Positions 25,601-40,600 of a stretch of 64,000 nucleotides of DNA are shown here, piece after piece; positions within the stretch are counted from its first letter, which is position 1, and every line of letters starts with the position of its first letter. The stretch is from the NCBI RefSeq assembly GCF_001411555.2, contig NC_049911.1, forward strand, positions 34,733,340 to 34,797,339, read 5' to 3'. The notes beneath the pieces are model-generated. The model worked only from the letters and a program-made list of their open reading frames with translations. It made no database searches and was not told where the DNA came from. Source of the stretch: Juglans regia (Eukaryota; Streptophyta; Magnoliopsida; Fagales; Juglandaceae). A program made the translations under genes and the position numbers.

Positions 25601-28600
25601 GAGCAAAGTATGCAACAAAAAGTGCAACTATGTTACCTCAGTCTCCATGTCGGCAGTGAAACTGTAGTCTGTGACCTCTGAAAAATGGTGACAAAGATAT
25701 GCTGACACCTAGATAATCAAACAAAAGCAGATTATAGAAGAGGAAGACAAATATTTCAATAGCATTCCAGAAATACAACATTAAGCATGATATAAATAGG
25801 AACTGTTAATCAATAACAAGGCATGAATGGAAAACATTGAGAAGAAAAAAAGTGATCCAAAAGAATCCACAACAAGAGAAAGTATTAAATTTCTAGTGGA
25901 TAAATAGAATAATGACAAAGCGGCCCAAGATTAGAAAGCTGGTGACTTCACAGAATTTTTCAACTTGCTATACTCCACAGATGTAAGCAATGAAGAAATG
26001 AGATGCTTTGGATTCCCTCTAAGAAAAGGAAATTCTGTGGGCGTTCTTTTTATGAGGCCATGACTTTTCAAAACAACTCTTTTACTTGAAGAAGTATTTG
26101 GAGGAATAAAGCGCCTCTAAAGGTTGCCTTCTTCGTTTGGAGGATCTTGACCATGGATAACTAGAGAAAGCGCCAGGTCATTGTTATTGATTGATGCTGC
26201 ATGAGCAAAAAAAAAAGTGGAGAAACAAGGGACCACAGGTTACTTCACTGTGATGTTGCCAGGCCCTATAGGGATAGCTTTTTCAGATGAGTTGGTCCGG
26301 CATGGGTAATGCCTGGGAGGGTGGTTGATCTCCTAGACAACTGTAGATGTTTCAATGGTAGTTTCCAAATTGTAGCAGTGTGGAAGACAGCATCTATATG
26401 TCTATTGTGGTGCATTGGTTGGAAAGGAATTACCAGAGCTTTGAAGATCAGGGATATTCTCTTAATGAACTTTAAATTTCGTTTTTAATACATTGTTTCT
26501 CTGAGTTATAGAATGGATTCAGTTTTCATGATTTCCTTGTATCCATCTCTAACCCTTTATTAGGTGTCTTCTCTTGTATACGTCCTCTCATCCCAGGCAG
26601 TGGCATGGCAGCAGCAACATGGGTATGAGTCGTAAGACCCAGGTCCCAGGCCACGCCTGAGTAGCACAACCCACAAAGTCCACTTTTTTATTTTCTAATT
26701 TTTGTTTCTAAATGATTTTTTATTTTCTACACAACATGTGGCATCTAGTCATAGCTGACATGGCATTTTTTAGTAAATTATTGATGCAAGAACTGATTGA
26801 TCAAGATTGAAAGCAAAGAGAGTAAAAGATTTAAAATTAAAAACCATGAGGACTATTTTACTCTGTAGCCATATAGTTTATCTCAACATTTCAATGGGAC
26901 TAGACCAACCAATCTTCAAGTTTTTGGTAAGAGGAATTACTTGTCAAAAAATTTTTATGAGGAAGGAATTAGATGTTCCTAATTGGTTATAGGGACAACT
27001 TTCATACTTTAGGCAACAGGGGCAGGTTTGGGGGGTGAGATGAGAATTTTGTGTTTTGTTTTAGTGTTTAAAATATTATGTTTTAGTATTATTATTGTAT
27101 TGGGATTTGAAAAAGTTGAATTGAGATTTGAAAAAGTTAAATTGTTTATTATATTTTGTATGAAGATTTGAAAAAGGTGTAATGATGAAATGAGATGAGA
27201 TGAGATAAAAATTTTGTGTCTCATCCCGCCCCCCAAACCTGCCCAGACTTTTCATGAGAAATTTTCTTCTAAAGGGATTTGTTAGTTATTTTCTAACCTT
27301 CAAGCCCAACAAATTTTTATCTTTTCAAAAGTGGAGATTTCAGGTCTGACAAAAACTGGAAGCTCACCTTCATCCCATGCTTTTTAGCAATTTCAGAAAC
27401 ACCCAATTTGCAAAAGAAAAGGAAAAACTAAAATGAAGGAATTTTGAAACTTCAACATATTAGAATCCTGAGAGTTTTAAATACCCATGACTAGAAAGCA
27501 TCCTGATAAGATCAATCTGAAGGGAATTTTTTAATAGTTTTGTAGAAACTGACTTCTGACCCACATCTACACCACTAAAAAGATAAAATCCTTGAAATAT
27601 TGCTGTTCCAAGTAGCCCCTTATATAAGCAGAAATGAAACCCGCAGTAAATGTAGTCCTTACAGAAATGGCAATAGTATTAGACTGTTCTAGCAAAAATG
27701 CGGTATTTAAATGCCCACACGATCATTGAAAGGATAATAAATCTAAGTATTTAGTGGTGGCCAGAACATACCATGCGACCACGAAATTCTGGATGCAATA
27801 CACGGCTTTTCACAGTCACATAGTTTCTGTCCTGATGCCGAGAATAAATAAGAAGATAAAACAATGGAGAAAAATACAGATGAGACAAGTTCGTTCTCCA
27901 CAAATTTGAACACATACAAATCAAAGATTACACATCAATGCTGATGAAGAATGTCCAATAGATATATTTACCTATAAAAAAAAAAAAAAATTTTTTTTTT
28001 GCACTGACTCACCAAAATTTCACTAGTTCATGAAAGTAGACGAGAATAATTTTCAAGTAATAATCATATGCAGTATTTATAGGCATACTGTGTCTTATGA
28101 TAAATTCAAATACTGCCATTCTAGTCAATATAAAATATTAGAAAAAGAGACTTTAGTTAAGATCGGAAAAGGCCCTTCAAAAGGAATTCCACCCATTAAA
28201 ACCTAAAACAAAAGGGTACAACAAAGGAACGCAACCCTAAGAACATTTTTTTTAATTTGGCACCAGGTGTCCAAGAACAGTGTCCCGACTAATCCCAGGG
28301 ATGCACAGACCCTCGGCAAGGAGTTTCCCACAAGTACACCTTTGGTAATTCAAGGGGAAAATTCCTCAGTCCGATGGCTTCTAAAGATTGTTTGCACCCA
28401 AGGGGATTTGAATCCTAAGAACATAATGCAAAGATCTGTCAATTTGACAATTAAATTACAGTATAACCCTCAGCAAAATATATTGATAAGTAACCATCAC
28501 GCTATGTATATATAAATATCAATAGATATAATAGATATTCGTTTGACCATTTGCGCACTACTTACCTGTAAAACTTTTAGTGTGCTGGCATATGTCGAAG

Positions 28601-31600
28601 GTCTTCCGATTCCAAGCTCCTCTAGCTTCTTAACCTATAAATTTCAAGATAGTATTGGAAGAAAAAGAGAAACCCAACATAAGACAGTAGTTCGTACATT
28701 AGATAGCAAAACCATGCATGTGTGTAAGTGGGACAGTTTCCATTAACAGTATTATCACATTAAAATGCAACTTTTGGGAGAGTAAATTATCAAAAAAAAA
28801 GAAAAATATTTTTATGAAAGATAAGTTTTTATAAGTAATAAAACCATATTAATAACGAGACGCGTCCAAGTACACAGGAAGTATACAAGACAGTCACTTA
28901 TCTGAGTATAAAAAATATAGAAGAAAATCAAAGTTTATAGAGACTGTCCAGAAGAAAAGAGCATTATAAAAATAAATTATTGAGCTCCTCCAGCATAAAA
29001 AATATAATAGTGCACAAACTGATTTTTTAATACTTCAGGAGAGCAAAAGAACAACCTATCATATAGACAAGGCCATCAACCTTTTTTTTCTTTTGATAGG
29101 GTACATAGGCAAAGCCATCAACATTTCCAGGGGAAAGTTTGGATAAGGCTGCAAATGACTCAAAACAAGGCAAATTAGAGATTGTTTTAGGTTGGCCAGC
29201 TAGAAAGTAACTTTGTTAAGCCTGGCATGAGCTCGAGACAAGCCATCCAGCTTTATTTCAAACTCAGCTCCAAAAATAAACAAGCCATTCAGGTTTAGAT
29301 AATCCCATGTGTTTACTAAATATACCAATCATTTGGTGGAATGCTCATGGGGTTGGGTTGAAGCTAAAAAATTCAATTGTGGCATGTATAGACAGGCTGG
29401 CTGCAGAATACCTAAACCAGCAAAGTGACATGAGCGTGTAACAAAGAGGCAAACAATTGAGGCAGGTTAGTAGAATTGATTTCGTGTATAATAAGTGTGT
29501 TCTTGCTGAAGACAACTCAGGAATTAAGTTATAAGAAATAAATGGTAACAAATCTTTTCAAGCTGAAACCCCAATATTGCTCATGCTCAGCTCATTAATA
29601 AAATAGCACTAAAATTGTGCTAAACTACAATTATAAAAGTTACAAGCAGGTTTAAAGGAGCCCTTGCGGCCTTAGTCTTGAGTAGCTGTAAAATACAATA
29701 CAAAATATGCAAGAACAAATGGGAACTGACCCTATTAAAAATATATTAAGAGGCTGTTGGCAGCTAGATCAAAAAACCAAAAGAAGAAGAAGAAGAAGTG
29801 TAGACATGCAACAGAACCTTTGCAAATATTGCAGGCTTGGCTTTCTACATCTTTGTTTATATTGTACTAGGCTGTTACAGAACAAAAATTACACAGTTTC
29901 TATTTGGGCATGACAAGATGAAGGCTATGTCATTGGGGAACAACGTCAGAGAGAAACATGTTCTTAAATGCTACAGATATCGACAAGGGTGCTGATTATG
30001 TACCAATGATGCCTCAGAGTAGCGTGACGGAGGCTGGGTAAAGTGCTGCTTAGGTTCCACTTCACCAAGACACAATGGGTCTCCACACTACAAACAAGTT
30101 AATAAAGTTACACTCCAGAGAACATGTATAAAAAATTACTAAGGTTAAAATAAATTTAAGAGACATATTCATGCAAAACACATAGTCAAGTTAAATATTG
30201 GCCTCATGATCCATCAAAATCTGTGGCTAGCCTCATTTAAAGATATGAACTAGTATGGTACTGTCAACCCATAAAAAAAAAAAAAAAATGATACTGTCTT
30301 TCCTAGCAGTCGGGAGGAGGCATATGCCACCTTCGGTAGGTGAAGAACGGAATTAAGAAAGAACACCTATTCAAAGTATAATCTAATATCATTCCTGTCA
30401 TAACAAATACTAGGAATGAGAATTTACTACCTTCAATAAACTAAGAATTCCAAAAGCCTCGTTGCGATCATTCTCTTCCTTTTCTTTACTTTGGATTGCT
30501 CCAACTTCCACATCCTAGAAAAATAAATAAAAGGACAAAAAAGACAATCTCACATATAAACAGGAGACAAAGTGCCAAATTAAAATAAAGCTTATATAAA
30601 TCACATGTAAGTCAACTGAATAAATACATAAAGCGATGCAAATTCCAGATCAAGTAGAATATAATGAAAGGTAGGCATAGTGGCTATAAAATGTTAACCA
30701 GACTTCTTATACAGATTCAATTTTAAATCCCAACCATGATTAACAACAAAAAAACTCATGCAAACATATATAACCTCAGACATGTCAAAGCCAAATACAT
30801 TTTTTTTTTTATAAGTAAATGTCAAAGCCAAATACATAGAAGAAAGCGAAAGAAACTATTGTCACAATCACAAAATTTAAAATCAAAACTCAAAAAGGAT
30901 GAGCACAATCACTATTAATTACCGAGGTATCTCCAATTTGTATGAATTACAGAAAACTATATAGAAAGAAAGTGTGTCACGGCCACCAAACTCAATACAA
31001 GTGGACTAAAAAATTATCTCCAGCAATGAAAATTCATCAATAGAACTCAGAGAACAACACAATAAATTGGCAGCCGAAGAATATACTTCAAACCCAGGGC
31101 CAACAGGATCTGATTAGGAACTGCAATATGACAGTGCATTATCTAGTACGGAATCCGGAATCCCTAATAAACTTTGAACAACTCCGTTCCTTCCCATGAC
31201 AAGCTCCTTTGTGTTATAATCAACATGAAAAATAGCTTCAAATTCGATCCATAAGAATGGCTTTATATGTTAAAGCTGTACAAAAACCGAGGACCGGCTG
31301 TCACCGACACGAACCGGCCGAAACCAGCATAAAACCAATCGGCCGGCGGTAGAAATAACTCAAAACCGACATCAGCCAGTTTGGTTCCGGTTTGAACCAA
31401 TATCAAACCGCCGAACTGGCCGATAATGTATATATATATTTTTATATTATATGTATATAAAATGATGGCGTTTCACTTAAGTGAGTGAAACGGCATCATT
31501 TTAGTTCTGACTTTTATAAAATAAATTAGGTTAAGCCAACGGCGCCGTTTCTACCTGGGATTAATAACCCCCCTCCTTTCTTCTTCTTCCCTCTGCTTCT

Positions 31601-34600
31601 TCTTTTAGAATCGGCCCCACCGATGGTACAGCTTGCCGCTCCCCTCCTCCTTCACAGCGACATCGATGGCAAACCGAAGAACTGCACCGACTCATGCCGA
31701 CACCAAGGCTGTCGGTTTTCTCCCCCCTATTCAGCTGGTTCGGCAGGTTCTGAACATCTCAAAATGGCGCCGGTGCGGCGTTGGTTTTGGACCAAAATTG
31801 CACCAACAATGTCGGTTTTCACCCCTATTATATGTAAATATCATGGCCGTCATCATTTCCATACACTTGCACACAGCCATACATAGGTAGCACACGTTTG
31901 ATTTCACTAGACAAGGAGTGCAGAAATAAATTTTTTTTTTTGATAAGTAAAATAAAATTTATTAAATCACCAAATGTCAATTACAAAGATGTGCAGAAAT
32001 AAATTCATGCAACTTTTAATGCAAATAGCAGAACAAAAAAGAAGAGCAGCACCAAACTTAATTAATGAACTTCTGAATAGTAACTGTACTCGTCCTCTTG
32101 AAGGTTTTCGTGCTCCTTCCTTCTGTTTCTTCTTTCTAATGTTATTCGTCACTTCTTAACGATGAAAAAAAAATTAACAGCAGAGAGCACACAATAAACA
32201 CGATGTATAAATCTTACAATAAATGTGTCTTAAAAAATAAAGTTTCATGATCCACTAACAGGCAACTGTCAAAAACCAAAAATGGCAAACCACTTTAAAC
32301 CTTGGCTAGACCAAGCATTCAACTCATTAATTCCATTCCACTCTTCTTTCTCAAGACACATTTACACATTTGCAGAAATATTACAAAACAGATAGTCCTA
32401 AGATAGTAGAATAGGTTATACCTCAAAAACTGCCTGATACCCAAGAAATTCAACTTGTGAGCATGCAGATCGTAAAATAATTGACTCATCATCATTTCCA
32501 ACATCCAATAGCATCTGGTTTGATAAAGAAAGAAATGTTAGCTAAAAGATGACTGAAATTAACAAGTACTGTTGGAAAGGAGAAACAAGCCGCAATTGGA
32601 AACAAATAAGTCCAAATAGAGAGTGCAATTCTTTTATTCAGAATCTGGCTCTGCTGACTTGAATAAGGGATAATTCACATAAATATTAAAAAGAAATTTA
32701 TATTTGAACCTGCTCTATGACAGCGGGTTCCATTTGGCATGCAACTGTCCGTGACCAAATAAGAGTGTATAACTTCATGGAATCTTCATCAAGTACTCCA
32801 ACAAGCATTGCTGAAAGCCAATTTGAAAAAAACAAATTGTGGTCAATCGACTCTGAGAGTCCATCAGCGGGTAAAATCAGAAACATTAAATTTGCATTAC
32901 AAACTAAAATTGTCATGAAAAATCAAATTATTTACATGGTAACCTCCAAATATCAGTGGGTCTAATTGCTTCGTGGGCCTCTTGAGCATTCTTCACCTTC
33001 TTAAAATATTTGCGAGTATGCTCTGATGCAAACTCTTGTCCATACCTGCATTTACCCGAAATTTACTTTTCCTCAACAATTAGCAAGCTTGGCCTTTCAA
33101 CAGTGGTAAGCAGTTGCCTTTGCCACCACTTCCAAAACACCACAAATATACATATCCAGATTAACAAAAACAACCAATAGCATAGTAAATCGTCACTCTT
33201 GTAGAGCCCATGAATATACATGGCTGCACATACATATTAGAATATTAAAAAAATGTACATGAGGGTAACTGTATATGTCACCTTTCAATTACCATAGCGC
33301 GAATGCCCTTAACAGCTTCATCGGACATCTGAGATAGAAAATAAAAGGTGTTTTATCGGAGAGCACAAAAGGAGAATCTTCACAATAGAATTAACAATAT
33401 TGGCGGAACATGAAGCCCTAATGAACACATGCACACACATCAAAAAAGGGAAAAAGGGGTCACATTGAAGCATTCATAATTTTTTTTTTTGATAAGTTAG
33501 AATTATATTAGGCACAATGTAATAGGCGAAGCCCGAGTACACAGGAAGTATACAAAAGAAACACCTAATTACATGCTAAAGCTTTAAAATAACGAAGACA
33601 GGAACACGTTTACAGCCCCACCCTTGAGTACAATAGCAGAGAACCAGCTAAGTAAAGTACTCATAAAAAACTTCCAAAATGCATCCCTATTGCGTTCCCG
33701 ATCATTAAAACACCTCTCATTTCTCTCTAACCAAATGCACCACATAATACACAAAGGCATCAATTTCCATGCAGCTGCCACTTGAGAGCAAGTATGCAGT
33801 TGAAAGTTGGTCCAGCTTGCTAGACAATCAGCCACTGCTTCTGGCATAACCCAACACAGCCAACCCTTCCAAACACACCATCCCACAACACTTTAGCCAT
33901 TTCACAATGGAGTAATAAATGGTTCACTGATTCCGCTTCTTTCTTGCACATAAAGCACCAATCCAAAACAATCATTCCGTGCTTCCTCAGATTATCTATA
34001 GTCTGAATATTCCCTATTGCTGCTGTCCATACAAAAAAAGCCACCTTTGATGGAACATGGACCTTCCAAATCCTCCTCCAAGGAAAACCAGTATGGTGCT
34101 GATTTAGTATCACCTTATAAAATGACCGCACTGTAAATTTTTTAGAGGTTGTTTGTCTCCAACATAGTTGGTCCCTACCCTGTCTTCTTATCTCCATTGA
34201 GTACAACTGTCTAAAGAAGTCAGTAACCTCCTCTACTTCCCAATCCTGGGCAGATCTGGATAAGCCTACATCCCAAAGCACCTCTCCATTGGAAAAACCC
34301 ATCACCTTGGAAACTGCAGCTTGCTTATTAGTCGCCAATCTGAATACAACCGGAAATGCTCGAGACAATTCAATGTCCCCACACCAAACATCAGACCAGA
34401 ACCTGATTTTTGAACCATCACCAACCGAGAAGTTAACTTGTTTCCAGAAACGACCCCAACCTTTCCTAATAAACTTCCATAGACTCACTCCATATGACGC
34501 CCTGCTCTCCTTGGAACACCATCCTCCCCAATCACTACCATACTTGCAATCGATCACCCCTTTCCACAAAGCTTCCTCTTCCCCATGGTATCTCCATAAC

Positions 34601-37600
34601 CACTTCCCCAACAACGCCTTATTAAAGCTACATAACCTATGAATACCCAGCCCTCCGTTAGCAAGTGGGCGGCAAATTTTTTTCCAACTCACTAAAGGAA
34701 TTTTAGTCTCCTCTCCCAGGCCTCCCCATAAAAAATCTCTATACAATTTTTTGATACGGTTGGCGACACCAACAGGTAAGGGGAATAGAGAAAGAAAGTA
34801 GGTAGGGATATTAGAGAGAGTACTCTTTATAAGAGTAATCCTACCCCCTTTTGATAAGTAAGTCATTTTCCAAGCTGCCAACTTCCTTGCTATCTTCTCG
34901 ATCACCCCATCCCACACGTGTTTGGCCTTAAAAGGAACACCTAGTGGTAGTCCCAAATATTTTATGGGCAGAAATGCAACTTTACACCCCAGGAATTCAG
35001 CCAAGTGATGAATATTATGGACATCTCCCACCGGTACCAACTCCGATTTACTTAAGTTCACTTTTAATCCCGAGATGGCTTGAAAACATAGCAGGACAGC
35101 CCTCAAAATTTGAATCTGTTCCCCAACGGCCTCACAAAAGATGAGGGTATCATCCGCAAAGAGCAAGTGTGATATTGTAGAGATGCCACTAGAGTTATTT
35201 CCCACTGAAAAACCCGAGATAAAACCTGCACCCACCACTGCTTCCACCATGCGACTTAAGGCTTCCATAACAATATCAAATAGGAAGGGGGATAAGGGAT
35301 CCCCCTGCCTCAAGCCTCTAGAGCTTGGAAAATACCCACAAGGCTGCCCATTAACCAATACAGAAAAGCGTATAGTTGAAATGCAATGACTTATCCAGCC
35401 ACACCACTTTTCTCCGAAACCGCATCTTCTAAGCATATACAACAGAAAATTCCAGTTTACATGATCGTATGCTTTTTCCATATCCAACTTACAAAGAACT
35501 CCCGGAGCCCCTTCCCGCATGCGACTATCAACACATTCATTTGCAATCAGCACCGAATCTATGATTTGTCTTCCTTTAACAAATGCATTTTGGGATTTAG
35601 AAATTATCTTCCCCATCACTTTGCTCATTCTATTTGCTAACACCTTTGAGATAATCTTATAGACACTACTTACCAAGCTAATTGGGCGGAACTCCTTCAA
35701 CTCCAAAGCACCCGCTCTCTTAGGAATCAAGGCTATAAAAGTGGCATTCAAGCTCTTCTCAAACTTTTGGAGCTCATAAAATTCATGAAAAACCTTCATC
35801 ACATCCCCCCGCACTATCTCCCAACAATCCTGAAAAAAAGCCATAGAGAAGCCATCCGGCCCGGGAGCTTTGTCTCTCGTCATTCCACACACCACCCGAT
35901 GCACCTCAAACTCTTCAAACGGCCTTTCCAGCCAACTTGATGAAGAATCATCCACTGTTGCAAAGCTCAATCCATCTATCTTAGGTCTCCAATCTTCCGT
36001 CTCACTGAGGAGGGAACTAAAATACTGCACAGCATGCTCTTGGATCTTAGCGGGAACGGAAAGTAGATTATTTTCAGTTCTTAACATCTCAATGGCATTG
36101 TTACGTCTATGGGAATTAGCCATTTTGTGGAAGAAGCTAGTACACTTATCCCCCTCTTTAAGCCAAAGAACTCTCGACTTTTGCCTCCATGATATTTCTT
36201 CCCTTAAAAGAACCCTCTCAAGTTCTATTTTGACTTCGTTCATCCTAGATGAGCTCTCCTCGCTATCCCCATCAGCTTCCAAGGATTGAAGCTCTTCCCA
36301 AAGGGCTTTTTTCTGCTGCTCAACATTCCCAAAAACCTCCTTATTCCAAACCTTCAAATTAGTTTTTAAGGTTTTGAGTTTACTAGCCAAAACAAAACTA
36401 GGAGTCTCCACAAACTGATATGACAGCCACCAACTTTTTACCTTATCAATGAAGCCCTCTACTTCTAGCCACATATTCTCGAACTTAAAGTACCGTTTGC
36501 CCTCGTGTATGCCCCCACACTCAAGAATAATGGGGAAGTGGTCCGAACCTATCCTTGGAAAACGTTTTTGGCATAACTTCGGATAATGAGCTTCCCACGA
36601 CGATGATACAAGAAATCTGTCCAATCTAGAATTGCCTCTAGAATTGGACCACGTATACTCACCCCCCACCAACGGCAAATCCAGCAATTCCAAGTCAAAA
36701 ATCAGCTGTGAGAAAACCTCCATAGCTGTAGTTATTGAAGAGAGACCCATCCGCTCACTTGGGAATCGGATTATATTGAAATCCCCACATAGACACCAAG
36801 GAAGATCCCACAAGTAGTACAACCCAGAAACTTCATCCCATAGCAAATTCCTATCCCGATTCCTATTGGGACCGTAGACACTTGCTAATGCCCACAACCA
36901 CCCATCTTCCACGTTCCTTAATACACATGCCACCAAGTAATTTCCAATGCACTCTTCTACCATCTCGACAACTCTACTGTCCCACATGACAAGTACACCA
37001 CCAGAGGCCCCCGAAGAGGCTAAATAAGTCTAGCCTACAAACGAGCCTCTCCACAAGCTACTAATAACATTCCTGTCAACACTTTCCAATTTTGTTTCTT
37101 GGAGGCATACAATATCAATCTTCCAACTATGAATAATGGACCTAATGCGAAGGCGTTTATTGACATTATTGATCCCCCTTACATTCCAAGACATAATTTT
37201 AGGCTTCATTAACAAAAATAACTTCCCTCCCCTTAGATCTGCTCCTCCCAGAAGTACCCTCCTTATTGTCATAATTAATAGAACAATGCAATCTTCTCAA
37301 CTCCCGCTTCTTTTTCACAGATGACTGCTCAACAGTGGATCGACCAGCTTCAATAGCAACTAGAAGGGCCCTCAATTGTTCTTCATAGCCATCATAAAAG
37401 AGACCCACACAGCTTTGGATTTTCTCCACTTGTTTAAAAACCCAATCTGAGGATTCCTCAGACACCATCTGAAGAGGAGTCATCTGTAACGGAGATGAAC
37501 TATCCATCTCCTCCTCATAAACAGCTACTACGAGCTCTGGTTCCGAAACCAAACAATTTCCCCCCTCCACCATAGATGTCAGAACCTCGTTATGTCCCTC

Positions 37601-40600
37601 ATCAGCCTCAATAATTTCCCCTGCCTCCCTATCCATAACATGGTTGATCAACATCAGCTCACCCGAAGCTTCCAACTCTATCTGTGCCAGTGGTGGAATC
37701 AGCTGCGGCTCCACAACACTATCTCGGGTCTGAGCCGAAATCATCTTTCCTATGCAATCACTATAACTCCCCAACATAAGCCCATCTGAGGCTTCCAGTG
37801 AGCCTATCGACTCTTTCTGTGACATTGCTGGAAGAGTCTGAACTAATATCGGCTCCGTAACAGTGTCTCGGGACTGAACCGAAACTGTTTTGCCTTTATT
37901 CCTATCAGAATCACCTCTACTCCTCGTGATTGACGTCGGAATCTCCGTGTCTACTGCCGTCGACCAAGTCTGTACAGAATCCAAGGCATTTGTTTCTGAT
38001 CTTGCCACAGAACTCCCTGGGTTCACCTCTCCATGCTTCACGGACCCTGCTACCTGCGGCTGTTCTTCCGTCAAAGCTTCGATGACCTTCGACGTCGTCG
38101 TCTGAGGCTTCGCCGGCCACGGTGGCACTGGCCCACCCGTCTCTGAGTCCACCCCGACCTGCGACTTCTTCCTCCACGTCAAACCTTTCGGTTGGTTGGA
38201 CTCGGGTCGGATACCCTGTGTGGACTGGCCCTTCCCTTTCGGCCTCCTTTCCTGTCCTACACCCAAGGCCTCAGTCCCTTGCTTCACGAGATCAGACTCC
38301 GGCCCACTCCCCAGACCCGAGTTCGACCCCATAATTTCTTTACCCAAAACGCACCGTATCAAACCTTTGACTTTAACGGCCATCTCTTCCAAGGCAATCT
38401 GCATATCCCGCAAATCACTCAACATACTCAAGTCATTCTGCCCAGACACACCTCTGCCATCACCCTCTCGTCTCTGTGCCTCTACCAAACCAGTCACTTC
38501 ACCTACTCTATTCAGCTCTACCGAAGCAAGATTGCTCACTACTCGAGGTGTCTGCACAACCTCCTTGTATGACCGAGCCTCTGTCGACGAAGATGGTGGA
38601 CCTCTCCCCTGAGCACCTTTGTTGCCCACCTCCCTCACGACCACTGCAAGCTTCCTCCACCCCATTCCGTCCCTTTCCCCAGGGATAAAGATGAAGCTCC
38701 GGCGCCCACCACCACTGTACTCCACTAGGGCCAGAAAACTACCACGGGGGTTGGATCCCTTTTGCACAATATATCCCCTGTTACCGTCCCTTTTGCACAA
38801 TTACTATATTCTATAGAACTACAGGAAGCATTCAGAATCAATGAGGATTCTAAGGTAACAATGGCAATATACATTAGCGAATTCTCATAACCACTTCACT
38901 AGTTGGAGTGGCCATTTTTTCTCTTTTGTTATTTATAAGTAAAAGGCACAACTCAAGTACACAAGAAGTATACACGGAATACACCTAATAACCACCAAGC
39001 AACCATTATCACATAATAATGCAAAGAAGTAAATGACAACTTTCATAATTTACTCGCATCGCCTAGGGGAGGTCTTGGGGCGGATCATTACAAAAACCCA
39101 AAACACATTTGTAAGGGGAAGACAAATATTGGACTCAGTACTCATTGCCAATGAATTTCTAGATAGTAGATTAAAATCTATCAAGTTGGGTATCTTATGC
39201 AAGTTGGATATGGAGAAGGCTTATGATCACGTTATTCATCTTCCAAGCTAGATTATAAATTGTTTTTTACATTTACACTAGGGCTACCCATCACATGATG
39301 AGCAATCCGGCTGCATTTGTCGCATCCTCACCGTACCAAGGCAAGAGTGTCGTCTTCACTAGTGACAACCAAAGTTGCATTCCACAAGCCCTTAAGCAAG
39401 GTAGTAATGTGCTAGCTAAAAAATGTTTTGCTAAAAAAAAAATTGACTGTCACAAGAATTAGATAGATTAGTTACTTATACTCTACAAAAAAATCAAAAT
39501 TTTATGCAACTAAATGAATTCAGCCACCAATAGGCATAAGGGGAAACGATGAAACACTTCCATGTAGTAACCAAGCATTACATAGAAATATCCACGCAGC
39601 CAAAGTGATACCTACGTGTAGTCCATCTGTTCTGATGTACGTTATCAGACCTGCTGCCTTAGCATCAGATAATTGAACGCCCTCATAAAGTTTTTGTGCA
39701 AGCTGCATTCATATGATAACATAAGTGAGAGGCTCCAGAATACATCTCATCTCGTAAAATATTGCTACTTATCAGCAATAAAAGTCAATGCTCAAGCAAG
39801 ATTTTCCTCGTACATTCATTACTTTTTCCTAGGCAATTTTATTGAAAGTGCAAAGGGGCACAACCAAGTACAAGGACGTATACAATAGAAGGCACCCAAT
39901 TAGGGGGAGAGATTTTCAAAACTATTGTAATCAGATACTAGCTTAGCCTTATAGTTCTTTTATGGGTAGCTTGGCCTTATACTAACTGTAAGCTTTTGAT
40001 TCCTTGTGGTAGCTTTTATTTACCAATGATTAACCATGTCAATTTGTCATTAGAAAAGGGGATATGGGGAACAGAATAAATTGCATCAAGCCTTCCAGGA
40101 GCATCTTCATAAAACGTAATAGTAATTTTATAAAACAAAAATGCTACGAATATAAAATCTGCAGAAGAGATAGATAAACATGACTTTCCTAACCTTCATT
40201 GTATAGGTCGCAGTAAAATGTAATTTGTTTGCGGCATCCTGCTGAAGTGTTGATGTTATATATGGTGTCGGTGGGTTTTTCCGCATTTTGTTTCTTTTAG
40301 AGCTGACCACTTTAAATTTTGCTGAACTAATCTTCCTCTCAATTTCCTTGGCCTCCGTAACAGAGCTGATTGAAAACTGATTCAACTTTTGTGAATCATA
40401 TTGCGTCAAGTGTGCTGGGAAAGAAAAGCCATTCATTAAAGAACCAGGTCCATATTGGTTCATCTTCACCTTAATACTCCAATACTCCTGAGTTTTAAAT
40501 TCATCAATTTCCATTTCCCTGTCACATATAAGAGCGAGCGCAGCAGATTGTACTCGCCCAGCTGACTGGCAACCAGGTAGTTTCCTCCATAATAATGGTG

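Larger units (their letters stand above)
33481..38824 (-). mobile_element. Nearly intact LINE (L1-type non-LTR retrotransposon), 5344 bp
   Basis: Inserted in topoisomerase intron 5, same strand as the gene. A-tail at 33481-33490. Flanking target-site duplication GAAGCATTCATAAT (33467-33480) and GAAGCATTCAGAAT (38825-38838), 13 of 14 identical. Two ORFs: ORF1 to 37199 and ORF2 from 37209. The 3' UTR after 33584 has the conserved tail (TTTGTATACTTCCTGTGTAC, GGGCTTCGCC). The 5' end is probably truncated: ORF1 is open up to the boundary but shows no early ATG, and TTGTGCAAAAGGGA is repeated near the 5' end (~38762-38800). Confidence 0.93.

Noticed and set aside
31623..31890. Two overlapping plus-strand frames of ~85 codons
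   Set aside because: Both lie in a repeat-like block inside the topoisomerase intron; low complexity and no family match.
38122..38816. Overlapping plus-strand frames opposite LINE ORF1
   Set aside because: They are shadows of the open, codon-biased ORF1 on the minus strand and show no domain.
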